Positions 55,252 through 64,000 of a DNA stretch of 64,000 bases are shown in pieces; position 1 is the first letter of the stretch, and every line of letters begins with the position of its first letter. Made by a program: the position numbers and the translations under genes. This DNA is from Fructobacillus pseudoficulneus (lineage in GTDB: Bacteria; Bacillota; Bacilli; Lactobacillales; Lactobacillaceae). The stretch covers positions 1 through 64,000 of the forward strand of contig NZ_FNWS01000007.1 in the NCBI RefSeq assembly GCF_900108455.1, given 5' to 3'. Under the pieces are notes generated by a model, which did not search any database, was not told the DNA's origin, and worked only from the letters and a program-made list of their open reading frames with translations.

Positions 55252-55908
55252 ATGAATACTATTTTACTATATTTTATCAACCTAATCCTGACTTCTTTGC
55301 TAATTTGCTTAGCGGACCGATCTGCTCTTAACCGGCCGCTTTGGACTAGCAGGTCGTATTGTTTTCATTGCCAACAGCAACTACGCTGGTTTGAATTAAT
55401 TCCTATTTTCTCCGTTTTATTTCTGCACGGCAGATGCCGATCTTGCCAAACGTCTTATGCAAATCCTTTTCGTCTCGCTTTCTTTGAAGCAGCCGTGCCG
55501 GCTTTCGCAACCTACCTGACCACGATTGGATTATGGGGTGCGACCATCACTTTTTACCTGTTATTCTTTTTAGCGAGTGAGGACGTCTTGACTCAAACTT
55601 GTTCAAGTTGGTTGGCTTGGGTCTTTTTAACTGGAATATTTTATGGGCATGGTCTGCATAACAGATGGTGGCTATCATTGGCTCTTTTGGTGCTTTGCTT
55701 CTGCCTGATTGCATTGAAACTACTTGGCAGTGGTGACGTCCCCGTCTTACTTTTACTACTAAATACCCTTTCACCCGGACAATTTGCCACTAGTCTTTTG
55801 TTAGCCAGTTTAGCCGCCTTAATTTGGCTACTTCTTTCGCACCAACGAAAGCTCCCCTTCATTCCGTTTTTATGGTTTAGTTGGACCTGTGTTCAATTTT
55901 GGCCATAA
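55252..55908 (+). CDS. Prepilin peptidase (ComC/PilD-type, A24)
   Basis: 218 aa with seven or eight membrane helices. Cytoplasmic cysteines sit in CFHCQQQLRWFELIPIFSVL and GRCRSCQ. The catalytic aspartates are probably the one in FLASEDVLTQ and the one in KLLGSGDVPV. It would process ComG-type pseudopilins for DNA uptake. No competence operon is adjacent. The ribosome site is weak, which lowers certainty on the start. Confidence 0.85.
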   Translation: MNTILLYFINLILTSLLICLADRSALNRPLWTSRSYCFHCQQQLRWFELIPIFSVLFLHGRCRSCQTSYANPFRLAFFEAAVPAFATYLTTIGLWGATITFYLLFFLASEDVLTQTCSSWLAWVFLTGIFYGHGLHNRWWLSLALLVLCFCLIALKLLGSGDVPVLLLLLNTLSPGQFATSLLLASLAALIWLLLSHQRKLPFIPFLWFSWTCVQFWP

Positions 55909-55918
55909 AAATAGTAAA

Positions 55919-55972
55919 AAAGACCAATAGCTGCTATTAAAACAAGTATTGATCTTCTTCTATTAAAATTGA
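55919..55972 (+). terminator. Possible terminator after the prepilin peptidase gene
   Basis: AAGAcCAATA...TATTGaTCTT arms (55922-55957) followed by a T-rich stretch; long loop, so only a weak candidate. Confidence 0.4.
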
Positions 55973-55989
55973 GATCCTACTGATGTAGA

Positions 55990-57824
55990 TTACTTCTGCT
56001 TTTTTTGCTTACGAGTATAAGTCAAGAGCAAAGAAGTTAATGCCAAACCAGCAATTGAAAAGACAAAATTTTTGGCTAACTGGGTATCACGATTCTCTTG
56101 ACCAGTTTCGGGTAATCCGTTAGTTTGCGGATTTTTTCTAACTTTAACTGTTGTGAAGGAACCGGATTGTTTGCAGTATTTGCGCCTAAAACAGACTTGT
56201 CAGATATGTTTGGTACCGATGGTGTAATTGGTGTGTTTGGTGTAATTGGTGTGTTTGGTGTAATTGAAGTGTTCTTCCTGTAGATTACAGTTTCATTGAT
56301 GTCACTTGAATCACTATTAACTGTTTGTTCTTTAACTTCTGATTGATCAGCCGTGTAGCCATTAATTTCAGGGCTCTGAACCGCCGCAAAAGTTTGATCA
56401 GCGCTCCAGACACCATAAGTCTTTTTATCTGTGACTGAATCAGTTGTTACGGAACGGTTGAAAGTAACAGCCTTTGTATAAGTATCAGCGGCTTGTTTAC
56501 CATCCTCGTACTGATAGTGAATAGTTTCGTTAACGGTCTTACTTTCTTGTGTTACAACTGGCACTGGATAAGTGTTCCATTCCCATACACCAGCATGAGA
56601 AGTGCCATCCATTAACTGAGCGGCTGTCTTAACATCACCATTATTCTCATTACGCCAATTAGCGTAGGTAACTGTCTTGGAGTCTATTGTTCGTAAATCG
56701 CCAACTGAAGGATTAGAAAGTCCAGTATCTTGGTTAAGAATGGTGTTGTCACCGAGAATAATTTTGCTTGTTCCATCAACGTTTTTTTGGTCTGGATATT
56801 TATTATGGAGACTTGACAACATATTAGTTGTTTTCTTGCCACGAGTATCAAAATTAGTTAAGTCCAACTCATTGTTGCCGTCTGTCAAATTAAACATCCA
56901 TTCAAATGTTTCAGCAGACTTAGTATTAAAACCAGAAACGTCAATTCCTGACAAATTAAGGTCCCCATTAAACATATAAGAAAAGTCCTTAACAGAGCCT
57001 GTTTGCAATTGATTAAGTCCTTTTATTTGAACTAAATTACTTGATCCACAAAACAGGTAACCCATATCCGTTACATTTCCTGTTGTTTGAGCAAAGTTAC
57101 CGGAAATATCAAGAACTTTATCTGTTCCTGCAGTAACACCACCATATTCCCAAAACATTTTGTTCATGTTTGTTACACTTGAGACGTTCCATTTTGCTAA
57201 TGATAAATTATTTAAGCTATGAGTGTGTAAGAACATTGAAGACATATCATGAACATTTTGAACATTCCAATTTTCAATTCCTTTGATTGTAGTTAATGAA
57301 ATATTTTTATAAAAGAAGCCCTGCATATTCGTTACCTTACTGGTATCAAATGTGCTTAAATCAGCTGTAACAAGATTAGTATCATTTGTGAAAAAGTTAT
57401 CCATCAATGTTGTCTGAGTTGTATCAAATTTCGCACCACTATCAATACTAAAATTTGTAAGGCTTGTTAAATTAGCAAAAAGTCCAGTTGCAACTGTAGG
57501 AGCAACAACATTTCCAGCAATGTGAATTTCTTTAATGTCTGCAGCATTGAACTGGTTATTGTTTTCCCATGGTTTAGCATCTGCTGTGATGGTTCCATCT
57601 TTTACAGTAAGAACCCCTGTAGATTTACTAAAAGTAAAGGTAGCTGTTCCCCAAGTCCCGGTTACCTCACTAGTAGGAACGGCCGTAGTTGGTTGATTAT
57701 CTCCTACTGTCGTTGTGTCACTTGCATTTGCCTGGTAACCAGCCACTAACAAGGCGACTGATGTTGCACACGTTATTACAAACTTTTTAGATTTGTATAA
57801 TTTATAGTTTACTTTGTTCTCCAT
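55990..57824 (-). pseudogene. LPXTG-anchored surface protein with DUF285 and MucBP-like domains, frameshifted at the 3' end
   Basis: From ATG 57824 (GGAGGT site), about 600 aa. A signal peptide with [16 protein letters not shown] and [12 protein letters not shown] is followed by DUF285/BspA-like repeats ([31 protein letters not shown]), then a MucBP-like domain ([15 protein letters not shown]... ENGYTADQ-type) and ITPNTP repeats. The open frame ends at 56076 without an anchor. In another frame the expected tail is present: [12 protein letters not shown], a hydrophobic helix (FVFSIAGLALTSLLLTY) and RKQKKQK to the stop at 55990. One indel near 56150-56180 would restore sortase anchoring. Likely an adhesin. 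Confidence 0.8.
56221..56274 (-). repeat. Tandem 18-bp repeats encoding ITPNTP
   Basis: Two full and one partial copy of an 18-bp unit (GGTGTAATTGGTGTGTTT) at 56221-56274 encode a Pro/Thr-rich wall-spanning segment. Copy number can change by slippage. Confidence 0.75.
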
Positions 57825-58255
57825 GATTAATTTTACCTCCGTGAAATCATTTAGATATAAATGTATTATAACGCAATGCAACGGAAATACAATGAATTTT
57901 TTTATATTTTCTTATATTTTTTATATAATTGAACCTAATTGATTTTTTAAATTAATTTTTTAGGCTTAATTATTGTCATTTTTAAAAAAAATAACCTTTT
58001 ATATTCTTCTTTTAATGACATAAAAATGTTTTTTGATCTATTATTCGTTATTTGCTCAATGAATTTTTATGGGTTTATATCTTGAAATATAGTTTTAATA
58101 TTCTCTATTTTTAAATTAAATTCGGAATTATATTCTAACTTATGGTAATTTACTAGTTTTAATTACTTTTTTAAAAAATAGTTTCTTTATATTACTTTAT
58201 TTGATAATATTGTTATTAAATTAATTTTTTATTACTTAAAGGAGTGATACTAATC
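57825..58255. other. AT-rich intergenic region upstream of the surface-protein and CPBP genes
   Basis: About 430 bases that are clearly richer in A and T than the rest of the window. It holds the divergent starts of the surface-protein gene and the CPBP gene. No convincing ORF, RNA or consensus promoter was found; several TATAAT-like hexamers occur by composition. Confidence 0.5.
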
Positions 58256-59029
58256 GTGTTTACAAGTTCGAAAAAACTCTTGAAATTAACAATTTTATTT
58301 TTAGCTCTCGATTTATTATTAGAAAAAGTAGTAGCTTTTCATTTTGTTAATTGGCTTCATGAGCAATTGTCTTTGAACCAATTACAAAGTAATTTTATCT
58401 TTAAATTAATAGAATTACTAATCGTGCTCGGCTTAAACGTTTTGATTACAAAACAACGTTTTTATTTAAGGCAATCCTTTTCTTGGTGGGGATCCTTGTA
58501 TTGGATTTTTATTTTGTTGATTTTGTTACCATTTTTAGTATCTTCTAATATAGGTGAAGCTATTGCAACAGGTATGATGGGTGGATTTTCAGAAGAATTT
58601 TTAGCTAGAGGTGTTTTTTTAGGATTTTTCTTAACGTATTTTTTGCAAAGCAACTATAGTGAATCTAAATTGATGAAAGCCGTTTTATATTCTAATCTCA
58701 TTTTTGCTTTAATGCATTTTACAAATCTAACGCATGAACTATTCAGTTATGTTTTGTTACAATCAGTATTAGCTTTTTTTAGTGGCCTAGCTTTATCGGC
58801 AATTTATATACAAACTGGCTCTATGTGGCCAGCCATTGCTTTGCATTTTACCAGTGATTTTATTTTAACCGCTAATGGTACCGGCAAATTTATTCTTTGG
58901 GCACAAGCCGGATTCTCCTATTTTCAAATTTTATTTGTTGTTATTACTTTCTTTTACTGGCGAAAACATGAACCATTATTAAGTCGCCTTATTAGAAAAA
59001 ATGTTTTAAAAACTGATTATCAGGAGTAG
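58256..59029 (+). CDS. CPBP family intramembrane metalloprotease
   Basis: 257 aa from GTG 58256; an in-frame GTG at 58244 overlaps the ribosome site AAAGGAG. About eight membrane helices. Motifs are GGFSEEFLARG (the EExxxR motif), LMHFTN and ALHFTSDF, which place the catalytic glutamates and histidines. CPBP proteases in lactic acid bacteria include bacteriocin self-immunity proteins, but no bacteriocin gene is visible here. Codon use is AT-rich compared with neighbours. Confidence 0.85.
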   Translation: MFTSSKKLLKLTILFLALDLLLEKVVAFHFVNWLHEQLSLNQLQSNFIFKLIELLIVLGLNVLITKQRFYLRQSFSWWGSLYWIFILLILLPFLVSSNIGEAIATGMMGGFSEEFLARGVFLGFFLTYFLQSNYSESKLMKAVLYSNLIFALMHFTNLTHELFSYVLLQSVLAFFSGLALSAIYIQTGSMWPAIALHFTSDFILTANGTGKFILWAQAGFSYFQILFVVITFFYWRKHEPLLSRLIRKNVLKTDYQE

Positions 59030-59047
59030 GCACATAATTAATAGATA

Positions 59048-59069
59048 AAAAGAATAATATTATTCTTTT
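59048..59069. repeat. 22-bp perfect palindrome after the CPBP gene
   Basis: AAAAGAATAAT-ATTATTCTTTT at 59048-59069, directly behind the CPBP stop. Could act as a weak terminator. Confidence 0.6.
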
Positions 59070-59755
59070 AAAAGTCTTCTCAATTTTCATTGATATAAAT
59101 TCAAAAATTTGGGTAAATTGTGAGTTTTTACTATATCCAAATTATAAAATGCGCTTCCTTTATTTAGGGCGGCGCCATAAGAGGTCTTTTAGCACATTAT
59201 GAAAAAAGGACTTATGAAGTTTACTCCATAAGTCTTTTTTTGTCGTTCGCAAGTATGCACAATTACTTTTATGAAACGATGCGATTAATTCTAAAATTCA
59301 GATCGTGGTTGTTTTTTCGTATTTAACATATTTGCTTTGAAAAAGTTACAGGTCAAGCTCTTAGTTCGTCTTATAACATTAAATGAACTTCTGAAAGAAC
59401 GTCATTTAATTTATCTAAATTGTTTTTTTTAGCAGAAACAAATTCATCGAGAACTCTCTTTGAACGAATCATCTGCATGAAAAATTCTGCCAAATAAATC
59501 AAGTGATGTCGTTTGCCCCGCAAGCTATTTTTAGCTTGGCAAATAAAAAGCGCCCTTGATGATATGAACCACAAACTTAGAACATGTCATTGAGCGGCCT
59601 TTAGGAGTGACACCCCGAAACCAGTCCAGAAAAAAATTTAAACGGAATGACAAGGTTGTGAGGGGCTTTATCAACGGTAGTAAGAGCCTCTATCCCTTAA
59701 TGAACATGGCCAAAACAATTAAAAGTCTTTGATAGGCTCGCGTCTTCTGGCAGAA
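59070..59755. other. Gene-poor region between the CPBP and clpC genes
   Basis: About 690 bases. A clear stem GACTTATG / CATAAGTC (59209-59234) with a T7 run is a plus-strand terminator. A minus-strand frame at 59371-59574 (67 aa, basic, with a run of hydrophilic helices) has no ribosome site and no recognisable family. The part from 59580 to 59755 has no good ORF. It may be a remnant of mobile or decayed genes. Confidence 0.5.
59205..59241 (+). terminator. Strong terminator downstream of the CPBP gene
   Basis: GACTTATG...CATAAGTC stem with A run before and T7 after. Confidence 0.75.
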
Positions 59756-59787
59756 AAAAAGAGCCAGAAAAATTCTGACTCTTTCAT
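59756..59787 (-). terminator. Terminator of clpC
   Basis: Minus strand AAAGAGtCAGAA / TCTGgCTCTTT stem plus a T7 run, immediately past the clpC stop. Confidence 0.85.
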
Positions 59788-59793
59788 TGTGAT

Positions 59794-62259
59794 TTACTTA
59801 GCCGTTTCTACTTCCGGTGTTTTGATTTTAAGTTTAATTTCACCCTGCTGAGCGCCAATCGTCACGCCCGTATCGGTTGTGATTTGTCCATCCAAGAGTG
59901 CCTCTGACAGCTTATCCTCAATTTCTGTTTGGATAACCCGGCGGACTGGCCGTGCACCGTATTCACGGTCGTAACCAATATCCGCAATGGCATCAATGGC
60001 TGCACTGGTGATTTTGACCTTGATGCCCTGCTCGGCCACGCGCTGCAACAGTGACTTGGTCATCAAGCGCACAATTTGCCGGACTTCATCATGACTCAAG
60101 GCGTCAAAGACCAAGACTTCATCAATCCGGTTGATAAATTCTGGCCGGAATGTTTGCTTCACCGTTGCCCGAATAGCGTTTTCCACTGCTCGGTCATCGT
60201 TTTGCAAATCCGTCGAGCCAAAGCCAAGCGTTTTTTCGTCTCGCAACTTCGTGGCCCCCAGGTTTGACGTCATGATAATTACTGTATTCCGGAAGTTAAC
60301 CTTTCGGCCCTTAGAATCGGTCAAGAATCCGTCATCAAAGACCTGCAGCATCAAATTAAAGATGTCTGGGTGGGCCTTTTCCACCTCATCAAGCAAAATA
60401 ATTGAGTATGGGTGATTGCGGACTTGTTCAGTTAGTTGCCCACCCTGGTCATAACCAACATAGCCAGGGGCAGAACCAATCAAGCGTGAAGCGGAATATT
60501 GTTCTTGGTACTCGGACATATCCACGCGAATCATATTGTCTGCTGAACCAAACATGATTTCAGACAAGGCCTTGGCCAATTCAGTTTTTCCAACTCCAGT
60601 TGGGCCCAAGAACAAGAACGTTCCAATTGGCCGCTTTGGGTCCGCCAAACCTGACCGTGACCGGCGAATTGCGCGAGCAACAGCGGAAACAGCCTTTTTC
60701 TGACCGATAACCCGCTTACCCAACTCGCTTTCAAGGTTGACCAAGTAATTCGACTCGGCCTTTTCAACCTGGGTCAATGGTACACCTGTTTGCTGTGAAA
60801 TCACTTGCGCAATATTAGCTGGCGTTACTTTCAAACCAAATGATTGGTCCTTCTTTTGCTGCTTTTCCTTGCGCAAAACAGCTCGGTCAATCTTTTTGCG
60901 TAGCTTCATTTCGATCAAACGTAAATCGGCCGCCTTTTCAAAGTCCATTGCCGCAATCGCTTGGTCCTTTTCCTTTTGGACCTTGACCAATTCAACTCGG
61001 TCCTTGTGCAACGGCGTTGCCCGATCGACATCATCAATGCGAACTTTGGCCGCCGCCTCATCCATCAAGTCGATTGCCTTATCCGGCAAGAACCGGCCGG
61101 TGATGTAACGAGATGACAAATTAACGGCCGCCTCGATGGCTTCGGGTTCGATATCCACTTCGTGGAACTTTTCAAACTTACCCTTAATACCATTCAAAAT
61201 CGTAATGGCTTCTTCAGTCGAAGGCTCATTGATCGTTACCTGAGCAAAACGCCGCTCCAAAGCAGCATCGGACTCAATGTATTGCTGGTATTCGTCAAAT
61301 GTAGTGGCCCCAAGCATTTGCAAGTCGCCACGGGCCAAGGCTGGCTTCAAAATATTGGCCGCATCGATTGCCCCTTCGGCACCACCGGCACCGACCAAGG
61401 TATGCAATTCATCGACAAACAAGATGACCTGTCCGTCAGCTTCAATTTCTTCGATAACTTGCTTCAGCCGGCTTTCAAATTCACCACGGTACTTAGTGCC
61501 CGCGACCAAAGAACCCATGTCCAAGGCCATCAGCCGCTTTTTCTTCAATGAATCCGGCACTTGCCCTTGCACGATTCGTTGGGCTAACCCTTCGGCAATC
61601 GCGGTCTTTCCTACCCCGGGTTCACCAACCAAGACCGGGTTGTTCTTGGTCCGGCGAGACAAAATTTGGACAACACGACGAACTTCTGTATCACGGCCAA
61701 TGACGGGATCCAGATTCCCCTCTTTGGCAGTCGCCGTCATATCGCGGGCCAACTTATCAAGAGTGGGAGTTCCCATTTCCTTGGCCTTTTGCTGCTTCAT
61801 TTGCTTGCGCAAATCCGTCACACCAAGGCGCCGCAAAATTGCCTTGTTCAGGTCTTTTAGGTTGACATCTAAGCCAATCAAAATACGTGAGGATAAAATA
61901 CTTTGGTCTTGCAGGAGCGAAAGCAAAATGTGTTCCGTACCGACCTCATTTTGGCCCATCAAGGCCGCCTGCTCACCAGCCCACTTCAAAACGGCCGCAG
62001 CCTTTGGTGAGTATGGCAAATAGGTATCCTGGTCAATCTCTTGTTCGAGACCGTATCCCGTAAAATGTTCAATTTCTTCTTTAATTTTTTCACTGTTGAC
62101 GTTAAATTCCGCCAAAACTTTGGCTGCCACGCCGGCCTGTTCCAATGACAGTGATAGTAAGAGATGTTCTGTTCCAACGGCACGATGACGGAAGTACTTG
62201 GCCTGATCTTGGGCCAGCTTCAAGACATTGCGTGCTGCATTTGTATACTTGTTTTCCAT
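59794..62259 (-). CDS. clpC: ATP-dependent Clp protease ATP-binding subunit ClpC
   Basis: 821 aa AAA+ unfoldase. Two Clp N-repeats (about 1-150), AAA1 with [13 protein letters not shown] (near 210), a UVR-like coiled segment ([20 protein letters not shown]), and AAA2 with [14 protein letters not shown]. Arg-finger and DEVEKAH motifs are present. It feeds ClpP and takes part in stress control. The CtsR regulator gene usually next to it is absent; an 8-bp repeat (GACCAATA) occurs twice between the TATAAT (62310-62315, minus strand) and the start. Confidence 0.96.
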   Translation of the reverse strand: MENKYTNAARNVLKLAQDQAKYFRHRAVGTEHLLLSLSLEQAGVAAKVLAEFNVNSEKIKEEIEHFTGYGLEQEIDQDTYLPYSPKAAAVLKWAGEQAALMGQNEVGTEHILLSLLQDQSILSSRILIGLDVNLKDLNKAILRRLGVTDLRKQMKQQKAKEMGTPTLDKLARDMTATAKEGNLDPVIGRDTEVRRVVQILSRRTKNNPVLVGEPGVGKTAIAEGLAQRIVQGQVPDSLKKKRLMALDMGSLVAGTKYRGEFESRLKQVIEEIEADGQVILFVDELHTLVGAGGAEGAIDAANILKPALARGDLQMLGATTFDEYQQYIESDAALERRFAQVTINEPSTEEAITILNGIKGKFEKFHEVDIEPEAIEAAVNLSSRYITGRFLPDKAIDLMDEAAAKVRIDDVDRATPLHKDRVELVKVQKEKDQAIAAMDFEKAADLRLIEMKLRKKIDRAVLRKEKQQKKDQSFGLKVTPANIAQVISQQTGVPLTQVEKAESNYLVNLESELGKRVIGQKKAVSAVARAIRRSRSGLADPKRPIGTFLFLGPTGVGKTELAKALSEIMFGSADNMIRVDMSEYQEQYSASRLIGSAPGYVGYDQGGQLTEQVRNHPYSIILLDEVEKAHPDIFNLMLQVFDDGFLTDSKGRKVNFRNTVIIMTSNLGATKLRDEKTLGFGSTDLQNDDRAVENAIRATVKQTFRPEFINRIDEVLVFDALSHDEVRQIVRLMTKSLLQRVAEQGIKVKITSAAIDAIADIGYDREYGARPVRRVIQTEIEDKLSEALLDGQITTDTGVTIGAQQGEIKLKIKTPEVETAK

Positions 62260-62285
62260 TTTCCCTCCTTATTGGTCTTCCTGGA

Positions 62286-62315
62286 AAATAAAAAATGATA
62301 TTGGTCTATATTATA
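62286..62315 (-). promoter_or_regulatory. Candidate promoter and repeats upstream of clpC
   Basis: A TATAAT -10 box lies about 55 nt before the start. Two copies of GACCAATA follow at 30-nt distance. They do not match the known CtsR heptamer consensus, so control by CtsR is not supported. Confidence 0.4.
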
Positions 62316-62353
62316 ACGCAGTTATTTATTTTCTTAAACTTTACAAAAATAAT

Positions 62354-62390
62354 AAAAAGAAAACCAAGAATCCTCGGTTTTCTTTTTCAT
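62354..62390 (-). terminator. Terminator of prfB
   Basis: AAAGAAAACCaAGaatcCTcGGTTTTCTTT stem with T run on the minus strand. Confidence 0.8.
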
Positions 62391-62391
62391 T

Positions 62392-63510
62392 TTAATCAGG
62401 ATTTTTTAAACTTAGTTGCCACTGCAAATAAGCGTTGATTAATGGGTCTAAGTCACCATCCAGAACTTCTTGTGGTTGGTTACTTTCGTAATTGGTGCGA
62501 TGGTCTTTTACCATTTGGTAAGGATGCAAAACGTATGAGCGAATCTGTGATCCCCAACCGTTTTCCATCTTTTCACCAGACAAGGCTGCCCGTTCGGCTT
62601 CCTTTTTCTCCAGCTCTAATTGATACAACTTACCCTTCAATAAGCGCATCGCATAGTCACGGTTACCGTACTGAGTTCGCTCAACCGTAGATGAAACCAC
62701 GATTCCTGTCGGTTCGTGAGTCAAGCGGACCCCGGTTGAGACCTTGTTGACGTTCTGTCCACCAGCTCCACCTGAGCGGAAGACATCCATCTTAATATCG
62801 TCATCGCGAACTTCAACTTCGATACTATCATCTAGTTCAGGCATCACATCAACCGAAACGAAGGAAGTGTGACGACGACCGGCAGAATCGAATGGTGAAA
62901 TTCGGACAAAGCGGTGAACACCCTTTTCAGACCGCAAGAAGCCGTAGGCATTGTGGCCCGAAATCTTTAAGGTTGCCGAATCAATTCCGGCTTCGTCACC
63001 AGCATGGTAATCCAAGACATCGACCTTGAAGTCATGAGCCTGGGCCCAACGCGTGTACATCCGGTAAAGGTTGGCTCCCCAATCAGTCGACTCCGTCCCA
63101 CCAGAACCAGGATGGATTTCCAAAATGGCGTTGCTAGCATCGTATTCCCCAGTCAACAATTGTTCCAGGTTATAGGCTTCAACGTCTTTTTGTGTCTTTT
63201 CAACTAAGTCCGTTAATTCAGCTTGGCTATCTTCATCATCAGGATCTTCCCCAAGCATTTCAAGCAAAACTTCAATTTCATCGGCCTGTTCAGCCAAATT
63301 CAAAAAAGAATCCCGCCGCTTTTTCAAGACATTTGTTTGTTCAATGACCCCTTGCGCCTTCTCTTGGTCATCCCAAAAGCCGGGTTCAGTCATTTGGTAT
63401 TCATAATCAGCAATTTCCTCGGTCAACGCATCCAAATCAAGCGTTTTTGAAAAACGGTCGATGTCTTCTCGGATTGTTGCCAAGGCTTGTTTGGCTGCCA
63501 CTACTTCCAT
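62392..63510 (-). CDS. prfB: Peptide chain release factor 2
   Basis: 372 aa from ATG 63510 (GGGAGG site). Contains SPF tripeptide ([12 protein letters not shown]) for UGA recognition and the GGQ loop [15 protein letters not shown] for peptide release. The N-terminus is read in one frame ([20 protein letters not shown]...) with no CTT-TGA frameshift site, unlike most bacteria. Confidence 0.96.
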   Translation of the reverse strand: MEVVAAKQALATIREDIDRFSKTLDLDALTEEIADYEYQMTEPGFWDDQEKAQGVIEQTNVLKKRRDSFLNLAEQADEIEVLLEMLGEDPDDEDSQAELTDLVEKTQKDVEAYNLEQLLTGEYDASNAILEIHPGSGGTESTDWGANLYRMYTRWAQAHDFKVDVLDYHAGDEAGIDSATLKISGHNAYGFLRSEKGVHRFVRISPFDSAGRRHTSFVSVDVMPELDDSIEVEVRDDDIKMDVFRSGGAGGQNVNKVSTGVRLTHEPTGIVVSSTVERTQYGNRDYAMRLLKGKLYQLELEKKEAERAALSGEKMENGWGSQIRSYVLHPYQMVKDHRTNYESNQPQEVLDGDLDPLINAYLQWQLSLKNPD

Positions 63511-63530
63511 GGCGGATCCTCCCACATAAG

Positions 63531-63555
63531 AAAAGCGAACTTGGCGTCCGCTTTT
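63531..63555 (-). terminator. Hairpin between secA and prfB
   Basis: AAAAGCG / CGCTTTT stem (63531-63555) followed by T-rich sequence, at the secA end and just ahead of the prfB ribosome site. Confidence 0.6.
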
Positions 63556-63558
63556 AGT

Positions 63559-64000
63559 TTACGCTGTTAAATTCGTACGAATTTCGGCCTTCATGAAAGT
63601 CCGAGTAGCATCGTATTCAATATCAGCAATCATTCGGTTAAAGTTAGCAAAGGCTTCGTTTTGATACTCCACCAATGGGTTTAATTGGCCATAACCACGT
63701 AGCCCGACTCCTTGACGCAAACGGTCCAAGGCATCGATGTGGTCTGTCCAGTGTTGGTCAACAGTCCGCAAGACAACGATTCGTTCAAAAGCTAATAGCT
63801 GATCAGCTTCGGCCAAATCCTTACGCTTGTCTGCCAAGTTATCCAAGGCCAATTGGTACAACCGGTCCTTGATTCCTTGACGGTCCAAGTTTTGCAAACG
63901 AACAGCACCGTGTTCCTTTGAAGTTAATGACGTTTCAACGAATGCTGCAAGAGCATCCAAATCCCATTCCTTCTGGTCCTTACCAGGTGTTTGGGCATCA
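63559..64000 (-). CDS. secA: Preprotein translocase ATPase SecA (C-terminal end)
   Basis: The frame enters from the right edge and ends at 63559. About 147 residues remain, with FERIVVLRTVDQHWTDHIDA, LRQGVGLRGYGQLNPLVEYQ and NEAFANF, the helical scaffold region. The usual zinc-binding C-terminal tail is not present; the protein ends soon after this scaffold (IRTNLTA). Powers export through SecYEG. Confidence 0.96.
   Translation of the reverse strand, partial: DAQTPGKDQKEWDLDALAAFVETSLTSKEHGAVRLQNLDRQGIKDRLYQLALDNLADKRKDLAEADQLLAFERIVVLRTVDQHWTDHIDALDRLRQGVGLRGYGQLNPLVEYQNEAFANFNRMIADIEYDATRTFMKAEIRTNLTA

Noticed and set aside
56221-56274. Possible CRISPR-like short repeats
   Set aside because: The repeats are in-frame coding repeats (ITPNTP) without spacers. 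No CRISPR array or cas gene was found in the window.
59371-59574. 67-aa minus-strand frame ahead of clpC
   Set aside because: No ribosome site, no recognisable domain and AT-rich context; kept only as a remark in the intergenic entry.
59580-59755. Structured RNA (tmRNA or RNase P) in the gap before clpC
   Set aside because: No matching conserved core or pairing could be recognised by eye.
62260-62320. CtsR operator upstream of clpC
   Set aside because: The GACCAATA direct repeats do not fit the heptad consensus and spacing of CtsR boxes.

Overview
The window looks like the chromosome of a lactic acid bacterium (Bacillota, Lactobacillales). Strong AGGAGG-type ribosome binding sites, Gram-positive ribosomal operons, an LPXTG-type surface protein, an ECF vitamin transporter and a T-box all point there. 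A short-lid adenylate kinase (188 aa) in the spc operon and the overall gene content suggest the Leuconostocaceae, perhaps Weissella. That placement is an inference from memory of gene content, not from a search.

Layout. 1-6.7 kb (minus strand): a type I restriction-modification operon hsdR-hsdM-hsdS (hsdS cut by the window edge), behind a frameshifted McrB-N/DUF3883-type gene and a small unknown gene. 6.9-12.7 kb (plus): an arginine biosynthesis operon argF-C-J-B-D controlled by a T-box leader, with argJ carrying a frameshift, followed by an amino-acid permease and uppP. 15.5-15.9 kb: a compact antisense-RNA/small-peptide locus that reads like a type I toxin-antitoxin module; a related antitoxin-like RNA without an intact toxin lies at 20.6 kb. 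16-23.5 kb: two drug- or peptide-type ABC transporter loci, one with PadR, DUF1700 and DUF4097 genes and one MacB-like with a divergent TetR regulator.

23.6-47.4 kb (mostly minus): the ribosomal super-cluster. Read in its own direction it is S10 (rpsJ to rpsQ), spc (rplN to rpmJ), alpha (rpsM to rplQ), then accessory genes (a frameshifted NADH dehydrogenase, and an ABC transporter with LytTR and DUF3021 genes), then ecfA1-ecfA2-ecfT-truA, a small secreted-peptide ORF and a PPOX protein, and finally rplM-rpsI. 47.6-51.4 kb: potABCD polyamine uptake, sitting between the S10 operon and the str operon (rpsL-rpsG-fusA, 51.9-55.2 kb). 55.2-59.2 kb: a prepilin peptidase, a frameshifted LPXTG surface protein and a CPBP membrane protease in AT-rich DNA. 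59.8-64 kb (minus): clpC, prfB and the C-terminal end of secA.

Four genes (DUF3578/DUF3883, argJ, ndh, the LPXTG protein) each need a single frameshift to be read as one protein. Two of these fall in homopolymers. They may be sequencing indels, phase-variable tracts or real decay; the essential genes around them are intact. The most novel-looking item is the antisense-controlled small-peptide locus at 15.5-15.9 kb and its relative at 20.6 kb.
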